Shown piece after piece: positions 55,401 through 64,000 of a stretch of DNA of 64,000 bases. Each line of letters begins with the position of its first letter. Positions within the stretch are counted from its first letter, which is position 1. The stretch comes from Sphaerulina vaccinii (taxonomy: Eukaryota; Ascomycota; Dothideomycetes; Mycosphaerellales; Mycosphaerellaceae): positions 620,001 to 684,000 of the forward strand of contig JAKUDP010000016.1 in NCBI GenBank assembly GCA_022570795.1. The letters are read 5' to 3'. A model generated the notes under the pieces. The model made no database searches. It had not been told where the DNA came from and saw only the letters and a program-made list of their open reading frames with translations. Made by a program: the position numbers and the translations under genes.

Positions 55401-56735
55401 GTACAGGAGCAGGGCCGTGAAACAACCGACATAGTATCGTGGTTGACGCCGCGAGCCTTGCACGAAGCTCATCCGAACCTGGAAATTTAACCTTGGCCAC
55501 TACTGTAGCCCTGATATTTAAGGTAGCAACGGCGTAGACCTTAGGATGTATGATGTTCGGCCTCGTCGCCGTCAGCTTGCAGGCGAGTCGTCCACAACAT
55601 GATTGCTAGCACTCCATGCAATCGGAGGTGTTGGTTGGTGCTGTAGGTTGAAGAGCGGTCTGTTGAGATTATGTTACGGCGGTGAGTCCAGTAACCAAGT
55701 GAGGTCTGAGGAAGTCCGGCAGTCAAGTCTCAAAAGCGTCAGAAGTTGCCTAGGCTGAAGACCCAATCCACAATTATCGCCTTCGATCCTGGCGCAGACG
55801 CTATGACCTCAGTTACGCTACCGGCTTCCGTTAGAAGCCAAGTATCGGCGTATTTGCTCTGTTCAGGCTCACATTTTGCAGGAGGCGCAGGTACAGCACG
55901 CTGGTGTGGTTGGATCACAGGCAAAGGAGTGCTGCAAGCTCGTCGCCGCCGTTGTCTCGACTCTCCAGCAAATTGTCATTATAGAGAGACGCCGAGCATG
56001 GAAGGCGTTGTCTCATCAACACATGGCACTTTGTGGGTATCGCAGGGCCCCCGGCTATGTTCCCAGTGCATGGAACGCATCGCGAAGAATCACCGGCGGG
56101 CGCCACAGCTTCGATCAGTTTTCGAGAAGGCAACCCACCCAGCACCCAGGAGCAGAGCTATGATGGAGAGAGTTTCATTGGCCCGAGTCATCCCGCCCTC
56201 GTCGTGCGGAAGCGATGCTGGTCTTGCAGGGGCGGCGTACAAGCTGCATGTTCCGCCATGCGCATATGCGTAACGTCAACGGGCGACCACTTTTTGCAGT
56301 TCAGTCGAGTCGAATGCATTGCGTCTGCCGTGCCACACTACTTTGTGCTGCTGTGTGAGATGTGACGATCTGCCACCGCCAGCCCTTTCTCGATGCCAGA
56401 TGCTGGCCTTGGGTGCCGGAACATCGTTCCACGGCGCGACTGAGAAAGGGTTAATGACTTGTTCCCTAGCTCATTGGCCGGGTATGCTGAGCGAGGCCGG
56501 CTGAGCTTAAGTCAAAAGTGATCTTGCAGCAACTTCCCAGTCATATAGCTGTCGCCAGGCCGCCATCCAGAATGAGTCGAACTATTGCTGTCTCGTGGCT
56601 CCATCCTCCTGCGTGATCTTTCTACACTACTCCGTTGGGCGCCGTCTTCCACGCCGTAGCAAGTGTGCATGTGTAATAAGAGCTGTCCCTAATAAGAGCC
56701 TCTTGCCTTATTACGTTGCACTCTGGCTAGTGCAG
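52427..56735. other. 4.3-kb stretch without a convincing gene
   Basis: It contains many short overlapping frames on both strands (up to 175 codons at 55746-56273 and 147 at 53948-54391 minus). None has a recognisable domain, signal peptide or splice partner that I could validate. No terminal repeats were found by eye. The part nearest 56.7 kb must hold the promoter, leader and probably the first exon of the Sfp1-type gene. Confidence 0.45.
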
Positions 56736-58892
56736 ATCCACATCCGACCAACAAGTACCGGCGGCATCTCCCTTCGGGCGACAGTCAAGCTGGCGACTTC
56801 TACTTTCACCAGCACTCCTCCGCCTCTCGCAGCCAGTTCAGGCCAGCGTTCTCCCAGCGTTGAGAGTGTCAGTACACCGAAATCCGCGACCGGCCTTCCA
56901 TTCCCTAGCCATAGCAGCAATACGCTCAAGCGAGCGCGAGAGAACGAACCATTCTTCCACTGGCATAAGAACGCCGCCGAGGGGCACGCGAGCGTTGACG
57001 ACTTCACTTCCGACGATTTGTTGTTTCCGCACGACGACGACGACGAGGACGAACTCTTACCTCTTTTTCCCACAGCCACGCCTTTGCCACACATCAGCAT
57101 CAGCGCGATGCCTACCGCATCTCCGGCAATCGATATTGGCACCAGCCGGCAGTCGTCGAGCTCGCCACGCACACAACAGTCCGCACTGACGTCGCAAATC
57201 CGACAGTCGAATTCGCAAGAGCGCGCCGACTCGAGCATGGGCGCACCCGCACTTCCAGACAACAACGGACTGGATGTCAGAAATCGACAGGAATCCGTCA
57301 GTATGCTAGGCACGACTCCGTACGGCGCACGGCAAATACCCTCAGGCGCACGCTTGGATCGTCGAGAGAGTCAGTATAACATGTCGAACAGTCTGATCGG
57401 TGGAATGTCGTGGGGTGGAATCTCGATGGGTAGCTTCATCCGAGACGAGTGAGTATCCGAGACACCCTTCACTTTGTGTGACCAGGACTGATTGTGCGAC
57501 AGCATCATGATGGCCGGGACGTCACCCTACGGAGGCATGAAATCACCATCATTCCACTCATCCTCATACCTGCCGAAGATGGAGGCGAACTACATGAAGG
57601 ACTACGTCTGTTGCGACATTCACTTAGATTCGATGCACGAGCTACTTCAACACTACGAAGAAGCACACGCAGCACAACCAACTCAGACCATGGGGCGAAC
57701 GCCTAAGGATCAGCAGTATCCGAGCAGCAGAGCTGCCAACGCCACAAGCACCGCACAAGCTGTTCAACAGCAAGCACAAAATCAACAACCGAACGTGCCT
57801 CAACAACCTTCGCTACACCAGCACCAGCAGCCTCCTCCAATGCCGACAGCCTCGCCAATGTTTGGTGGTCAGCATCAAGATCACATTGGCACATTCGACA
57901 ATCTCGACGATATGGACATGGATGAAGGAACGCCGGCACCGCAATTCCAGCAACCACAGTATCAGCCGCAGCCTCAGTTTGGTCGACAGCAGCCTCGAGG
58001 ACCTTCAGTCAACGTCAATCTTGCCAACGCATTCCAAGGCCAAGGTCTGAACTCGCAGACACCTACAACACCACATGCACCACAGCAAAGCATGAGCTAC
58101 AACCCAACAGTCTCCTCGGTAAATACCCCCAGTCTTACCACGCAAACCACCTCACAGCAGACAGCCACTCCTGATCCTTCGCAGCCGAGCACACCTGCAG
58201 AGCTGGATCCCGACTTCCTTGCTTCGATGGGCAATCTGAACAACTTTGACAATATGAATGGCCTGAACGGCAACTATGACTTCAACAGCTACGGCATGAA
58301 CAACATGAACAATGGTGGGTCAGCAACTATCGATAATCCCGAAAAACGGTTGCTGAGCAAACAAGGATTCGGCAACAAGGGCTTCCAACAGCAACAGAAT
58401 CCAGCCTTCACGACAGCTCAGAATAGCGAATTGGCTAAACGCGTCCGCGAGAGTCAGTTGCTCAACGGCCTAGCTGGTGCTGGTGGCTTTGTCGGCGAGG
58501 AGATTAAACCCTTCAAGTGCCCCGTCATTGGGTGTGAGAAAGCGTACAAGAACCAGAACGGCCTGAAGTACCACAAGCAACACGGGCACCAGAACCAGCA
58601 ATTGAAGGAGAACCCAGACGGCACGTTCTCCATCGTGGATCCTGCAACTTCAATACCATACCCTGGAACTGTCGGCATGGAGAAGGAGAAGCCATACCGG
58701 TGTGAGACTTGCGGCAAGCGCTACAAGAACCTCAACGGACTCAAGTACCATCGCCAACACAGTCCTCCGTGCAATCCGGAGCTCGCTCACAATCAACCTA
58801 ACCTTGCCGGCCTGCCTACTGGAATGCAAAATCTGAACGCCAATGTTGCAGGGGCAGGTCTCGTGGGTATGAACGAGGCTCTGGGGTACTAG
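56736..58892 (+). CDS. Sfp1-type C2H2 transcription factor (5' end unresolved)
   Basis: Coding exons 56736(?)..57448 and 57503..58892 join by a 54-bp intron (GTGAGT donor, CGACAG acceptor, phase 2), about 701 residues as read. The frame is open back to 56595 but has no ATG, so an upstream coding exon is likely. CTAGTGCAG just before 56736 is a plausible acceptor. At the C-terminus are two closely related zinc fingers, FKCPVIGCEKAYKNQNGLKY with HKQHGH, and PYRCETCGKRYKNLNGLKYH. Their K-N-x-N-G-L-K-Y-H pattern is the Sfp1 signature. An N-terminal half-finger-like segment is present (YVCCDIHLDSMHELLQHYEE). The rest is Gln/Asn/Pro-rich. Yeast Sfp1 activates ribosome biogenesis and ribosomal protein genes under TOR and nutrient control. 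Here the role is inferred by homology. Confidence 0.88.
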
Positions 58893-59676
58893 GACGATTC
58901 CCAGCACATTGAGGAAGAGTAGCGTTTCCTGATTGACGGCGGCATCGGAACGGCCGTCAAATCGCGATTTTCTCGTTCACCGCTTTAAGACACCCCACAC
59001 TATTCAGCTCTCACTTTCTGAATCGGATGCACGACAGTTGCAGCTTTACACTACTTTGGATATTCGAGACCGATCGGCGTTTGCAACTGCTTTACGGGCA
59101 ACAAAAAAAATGGGCGTTTGTTTTACATGATTGACTGCAGTATTTCAGCAAGGCGTTTAGGAGCATTTGGGATGATTCCTCCCGTGCATGGTGCAACCGG
59201 GAAGATACCTGGCTTCGCAAGACGACTCTTGCTATGATACCCCACTAGATCGGATGGTGCTTTTATTTGCTTTTCGGTTCCATTCACTGCAACACGATTG
59301 CACGATGCAGTGTTCAACAACAAAAGTTCGTCTGGCAAAAGACGTTTTGGTGCGCAGGAAACACTTGATGGAAAGGTTAGCGCATTGCGGATAGACTACT
59401 GTAATTGATGGTTATAGAAGATGCATAGGCAACGAAGTACAGCTTATCGAAACAATCTTTCGAATGTTCACATCATCGCGACCCGCAAGTTCACTCATCA
59501 CATTCGAGTCGTTTGTACATGCATATGAGAGCTCCCTGTCATGTCCTCTTCCGAACGTCCCGCTGCAGCACACTTGTGTTCGCAAACGCCATCGGCTTCC
59601 AGTCCGCAGTCCCCACCAAGTGATCTTCTGTTGCACCGCACCTGCATATACAAACGAACATACATGCAACAACATC
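58893..59676. other. Intergenic stretch, no gene seen
   Basis: Eight hundred bases between the Sfp1-type gene and the amidase, only short frames, with an A-run near 59103. Nothing further. Confidence 0.45.
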
Positions 59677-61544
59677 ATGTCTCCCTCGACGCAAGGGGCA
59701 CACATCATCAGCCAACCACGAGCGTATGAGACCGCTATACCTTGGACATCTCCACCGGAACCTGCCAATCCCGTTGTCAAGGGTTTGCCGCTGCACTACG
59801 GCAGTATTCTGTATGTGCCTCTACCGAGCGCTTGACCATCCACTTCTTCCCCGGTGTACTCTCTATCTAACGTGGCGGCTGGCATGGCAGGATATCTAAG
59901 CTGAGCTTTGTGCAGTCGGTCCTATGGAACAATGCCGGATTCGCGAGTTTACGGGACAGGCCAGAACTGGAGGAGTTCGAGCCGAGATATGAGCCGCTCG
60001 TGATCAAGAGTGGTGATGCGACGTCAGGTGTAGATGATGGCGAGTACCTCAGGTCTTTCCAAGGTGAGGACTGGGCGGGGCGCGAACCTGCATCAAAGGT
60101 TCACTGGAGCGTGCTAGACTACCACAAGGCATATGTCTCTGGAAAGCTCACACCGAATGCCGTGGCGAAAGCACTGCTACCACTGATCAATTGTGATGTG
60201 AAGAGTCCCCACAGGCACTCCACGGCATATCTACGAGTCAAAGAAGATATCGTTCTCAAAGCTGCTGAAGAGAGCACAAAGAGATACGCTGATGGGAAGT
60301 TCTTGAGCGTACTCGATGGCGTGCCTGTGGCCATCAAGGACGAGATGGACCTCACTGGCTACAATAAGTGCTTTGGATCCAGGATTGACTTCACTCGCAA
60401 AGATGATGCGACCAGCTATTGTGTTCAAAGGTGGCTAGACGCAGGAGCCATCGTTGTTGGCAAGACGGCCATGCATGAACTTGGCTGAGATACCACAGGC
60501 AATAATCCCAACTTCGGCACGCCTCTCAATCCCAACAACGAGAACTACTACACTGGAGGAAGCTCAAGCGGCAGTGGCTACAGTGTAGCCTCTGGGCTGA
60601 CTCCTCTCTGCGAAGGCAATGATGGCGGAGGCAGCATACGACTGCCAGCCAACTACTGTGGAGTCTTTGGCTTGAAGCCCTCGCAAGGACGAATCTCAGG
60701 TCGACCATCGACAAATCTGGCGAAGAGCAATGGAGTCTCAGGCCCGCTCGCAGCTAACATGCTCGATCTTGAGATTGGCTATCGCATAATGGCCCAGCCA
60801 GATGTTCTAGATCCAACTTCAGCTCTCTTCACTCCACCTGGGTCCGTCAGCACAGCCAGCAAGCCTAAACTCCTTGGAATCTACAAGTCTTGGTTCGATC
60901 GAGCAGATCCCATCGTGAAGTCCACCTGCCAGACCTCAATCGACCACCTCGTCTCAAAGCAAGGCTACAAGATAGTCGACATATCCCTCCCACTCCTCCA
61001 TGACGGCCAAATGGCTCACGCAATGACAATCCTCTCCGAACTCGCCACAGGAGTCCTCGAAGCAGACCAACACAAACTCACAGCACCCAACAAAGTCCTC
61101 CTCTCCGTAGCCCGCAAGACCACAGGCGTAGATTTCCTCCAAGCACAACGTCTTCGGAACCTCCTCATGCAACATCTCGCTCACCTGTTCAAGACCCATC
61201 CAGGTCTCATTATCGTGACTCCCACAACTCCCAACGCAGGCTGGCGCATAGGATCTGGAGAACTAGCATACGGAATGAGTGACGCGAACATGTCAGTTCG
61301 TAACATGGAATATGTCTGGCTGGCGAACTTCACAGGCTGTCCAGCCATCACGGCTCCAGTGGGCCACAAAGACGATTCTGATGGAAAAGTTCCAATCGGT
61401 TTGATGGGTATGGCAGAATGGTGTGAAGAAGATAGTTTGCTGGCTTTTGGGTATGATCTGGAGACATATCTTGGTGACAGTCGCGCGAAGCCCAAGAATT
61501 GGACGGATATGTTCGAATTAGCTGCCACCGCCGCCACTGCGTAA
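59677..61544 (+). pseudogene. Amidase signature family enzyme with one in-frame TGA
   Basis: Exons 59677..59810 and 59891..61544 (80-bp intron, GTATGT donor, TGGCAG acceptor, phase 2) give a 595-codon frame beginning MSPSTQGAHIISQPRAYETA. It carries the amidase signature. GVPVAIKDEMDLTGY holds the catalytic Lys. GGSSSGSGYSVASGL and EGNDGGGSIRLPANYCGVFG hold the cis-Ser and nucleophile Ser. PTTPNAGWR lies near the C-terminus. Such enzymes hydrolyse amides (acetamidase-like). A TGA at 60486-60488 interrupts the frame in the conserved HELG-x-DTTGNNPN stretch, between the Lys and the two Ser. An intron removing it would delete that conserved block, and the base context (TGA GAT) does not match the TGA CTA readthrough signal. 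Everything downstream is open, so this is a recent nonsense change or a base-calling error. Confidence 0.8.
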
Positions 61545-62450
61545 TTGTAAGTCGGATATGGGCCGACAAGGATGATGCTGTTCGGGAGCAATCGGGCAGC
61601 TCTCTGAATCAAGGCAAAGAACTATAAGTTTACTTATTATAATTATCTTATTCGTTCTCTCCCGCAATGACGATCAACGTGCAAAAGTAACTCGAACTCA
61701 CTCCATACGTTCTTCAGATTCGGTGGGTGCTCCGAGCAGTTAAGTTAAAGTTGATGAGCTGGCTGAGCGTCAATCACATGGTAGTCATATAGGTCATTTG
61801 TGAACTTTGTATTCATGAATTGCAAATCGTCGTCTTCCAAGGTTCTTCGTGGCAAGTCGCTGTCACTTTGCCGATCTGGACATAAGAATGGTGTCGGCGC
61901 GTTCGGTACGAGGATCAATCGTGTCAGGCCATAGCCACGGGTTACTCAGAATAGCAGTCATGTCGATATATCGTTGTTTCCAAGACTGCCCTAAGGTCGC
62001 CTCACGCTGTCAAGCGGTGAGGCTTACGAGATTGTGGTTGTTTCTGGAACTTGTACTTGGCACTTTGGATGTGTAGAAGGTGTTTCGTATGTTTCTGCTT
62101 TCGAAAGTATTTGTTCGCTACCTTGGCGCATGCGCAAAGGCTGCTAAGATGATATGAACTATGCACGCAAATAAGCAGAGTAAAAGCTTGAACGCCCTCA
62201 GAACTGATCACTCCTCTGATCACAATCAGGTCACAATCAAATCCCGAAATGCCACAGAACGCCATGCTAAATGTGCACCACTCAAGTCACTGTGCACAAT
62301 CCTTGTTTCGCTGATGCCCGATGTGAACGCCTTCTATGCATTAATTACTGTCCGAGCGGCTGATGGCTTGTGCTCGCATGACCGTATAGCATCCCGTGTT
62401 GCGGTGTTGGTATTGTGTCCCGGTTTCTGGCCGGTCGGTAAGGGTGAAGA
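61545..62450. other. Intergenic stretch between convergent genes
   Basis: Nine hundred bases, only short frames (116 codons at 62161-62511 overlaps the next gene antisense). No gene or terminal repeat seen. Confidence 0.45.
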
Positions 62451-63320
62451 TCATGCCGCAGCTCGAGATGCCTGGTTGGCCACGAGCGCACCATTGTCAG
62501 GCAGTGCGTAGGTGTGTGATGGCCGACGCCGAGCCAGAACACGGCTTATTTCGGGATTGCCGCTCTCAGATTGTTCCTTGAGATACTGCTCGAGCTCAGG
62601 TGGCAGGCTTAGTCCTTGATCCCAAGCCGCAATGATACGCTGGTTGTAGGATTGCTCAATGGCATGATCGCGGCGGCGTGCAAGTTCAGCTATGTGCTGC
62701 TCACGTGCAGCTGCTTCTGACGGTGACTCTTGCTCGGTTTCCACTTCGGCGTCAACAGTCTCTTCGTCGTCTGCTTCTGACTCCACGTCGTCCATGTCCT
62801 CGTCATCTTCGTCAATGGTAGGTTGACGACTTCGACTCGTCTCTGCGTCCTCTACGACAATGGAGATGTCGGTCTTCCTTGTGATGCTGTTCCGTCTCGC
62901 GTCCTCAGCAGCCCTGATGTCTCTGCGATCCACATATGGGCCAATCTCATCCCCAGTAGTATCGACCACCTTCACGCCTTCGTCTTTCTCGTAGCGCTCT
63001 CTGGCCCACTTCGTGCCTTCCCAACAGCAGAAATCTTGAATCTCGCCGTACGTAAGTCCCAGGTTGTCAAAGGCCTCGAATAAGCGCTTGTGATGCTTGA
63101 AACGGCCCAACCTCATACGATGAGGCCGATGGCAATAGTTCAGTCCTGGATAACGAGCTTCGGCCGAGTTGAGGTCTCCATAGAATGTGGCGACTTCAAT
63201 GCGCACTTCGGGCACCAGGTTTCTAGCCAGATGTGCCGAGAAGGAAGGTGGGTCGCTGGGGGTTGGGTGTGGGAACAGGTAGGCGTAGAGCAGATGGGCA
63301 ACGGGCGTCTGGCGTTTCAT
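62451..63320 (-). CDS. Conserved-looking acidic protein of unknown function
   Basis: A single exon encodes 289 residues. The N-terminal 120 residues are folded-looking and aromatic (YGDLNSAEARYPGLNYCHRP, then LTYGEIQDFCCWEGTKWARE). A strongly acidic middle follows (DEDDEDMDDVESEADDEE), then a helical Ala/Arg/Glu part and a C-terminal stretch with RRDHAIEQSYNQRIIAAWDQ. No signal peptide or membrane span. I do not recognise the family. Codon pattern and length support a real gene. Confidence 0.7.
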   Translation of the reverse strand: MKRQTPVAHLLYAYLFPHPTPSDPPSFSAHLARNLVPEVRIEVATFYGDLNSAEARYPGLNYCHRPHRMRLGRFKHHKRLFEAFDNLGLTYGEIQDFCCWEGTKWARERYEKDEGVKVVDTTGDEIGPYVDRRDIRAAEDARRNSITRKTDISIVVEDAETSRSRQPTIDEDDEDMDDVESEADDEETVDAEVETEQESPSEAAAREQHIAELARRRDHAIEQSYNQRIIAAWDQGLSLPPELEQYLKEQSESGNPEISRVLARRRPSHTYALPDNGALVANQASRAAA

Positions 63321-64000
63321 GGCGGTGTGCTGATGTCCTTATGACGGTGGTAGAGGTGGGTGGCAGTGTTGGTGACGGCGGGTAAGTCTTGAGGCTGAAG
63401 TGTAGAGTGTTGGTAATTCTCCGATTATGCCGTGGGGATAGTGTTTTGGCAATCTGGCGAGGGTATAATTGGACACTGTTGGAGTTTGAAGTCTGCCGCA
63501 CTGCTGGTGTCACCGTGGAGTGTTATGTTTGAAGACAAAGTATGCGAGGAGCGAGGGAGGGCGATCGAGGGAGATGAAAGAGGCAGCGGAGATGCCAGCA
63601 AGGTAGTGTCGACTGGCTATCGAACGAGGGACCGCTAATGGGCAGGTGGTCCACGTGTCGAGCGTAAGGTAAGGGAAACGGCCGGTTGATGGCAGTGACA
63701 GCGGAAGGACTTGTGACGGAGTTTCTCTGTAGTTTGGCTCGATCTTGGAAGACAGGGAGACAATTCTCAAACACAGCACATGCAAGACAGCAGAACAAGA
63801 CAAGACAGCACGGAGGCGGCGTCAGCGGCTCATGCTACCTACTAAAGTCCTCGCGCCGGCCAAGCACACAGAAGCAGGGCGAGGCACAGCTGCACGGAAA
63901 GTATAACCTTCTGTGAAGTGTGTGACGACGAAGGTTGATGGCTGCAGTGAGAATTGAACCGCACTATTTCCGACTCTCGGCCTCGTAACCCTCATCTCAG
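63321..64000. other. Upstream region at the window edge
   Basis: No gene seen. The last 65 bases have a tRNA-like look (GGTTCAATTC on the minus strand, hairpin CCGA-GAG-TCGG) but are cut by the window end and pair poorly. Confidence 0.3.

Noticed and set aside
55746..56273. A 175-codon plus frame upstream of the Sfp1-type gene
   Set aside because: Low-complexity Arg/Ser/Cys composition, no domain, overlapped by other frames; probably leader or promoter sequence.
63935..64000. A possible 3' part of a tRNA with a long variable arm at the window edge (minus strand)
   Set aside because: GGTTCAATTC and a CCGA-GAG-TCGG hairpin are present, but the T stem has mismatches and the 5' half lies outside the window.

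Overview
The window is nuclear DNA of a filamentous ascomycete. Genes carry short introns of about 45-190 bp with GT donors, often GTAAGT or GTATGT, and AG acceptors. Both strands are used and intergenic gaps run from about 0.3 to 4.3 kb. Several genes are specific to filamentous fungi: a six-HAMP group III histidine kinase, an FLC/TRP-like protein, EAF, 2EXR/F-box-like proteins and a GH128 wall protein. A CpA-depleted transposon carcass points to RIP. Overall this looks most like a dothideomycete, perhaps Mycosphaerellales-like; that placement is an inference from protein resemblance only.

Layout. 0.2-14 kb is mostly housekeeping: a small unknown gene, the proteasome alpha1 gene divergent from a WKF-domain gene, an FLC-type membrane protein, a quinone-oxidoreductase-like enzyme and the elongation factor EAF. 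A 396-bp hAT-type MITE sits at 9.6-10.0 kb. 15-24 kb is an accessory block. It holds a RIP-degraded Tc1/mariner copy with intact ends, a secreted GH43 enzyme and two tandem 2EXR/F-box-like genes, the second with an in-frame stop. It also holds a class I glutamine amidotransferase with an in-frame stop, two nested MITEs, and a three-exon gene for a 67-residue secreted cysteine-rich protein that no single open frame reveals. 24-30 kb holds a 1166-residue serine-rich secreted GH128 protein and a nucleoside-phosphorylase-like protein with a zinc-finger tail.

31-42 kb returns to core genes (Mim2-like, eIF2 beta, a bZIP factor, the histidine kinase). It is interrupted at 33.1-34.6 kb by the most unusual structure seen here: six related tRNA-like units. 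Each has an A/T-rich hexamer exactly 25 nt upstream of a GTCGTCC start, a box A-like motif, and a GATTGTTTTG-like element at the 3' end; in most units a small hairpin follows the box A. Four units point left and two point right from a shared divergent promoter region. They look like an undescribed family of RNA polymerase III genes.

43-64 kb holds another 2EXR/F-box-like gene, a small membrane protein, a secreted pre-pro-protein, a BAP31/Yet protein, the tRNA dihydrouridine synthase Dus3, an Sfp1-type zinc-finger regulator, an amidase broken by one TGA, and an unknown acidic protein. A 4.3-kb stretch without a convincing gene lies upstream of the Sfp1 gene. The genes do not form one pathway. 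The translation and growth genes (eIF2 beta, Dus3, Sfp1, proteasome) are ordinary neighbours, while the 15-24 kb and 33-34.6 kb segments are where the locus is dynamic.
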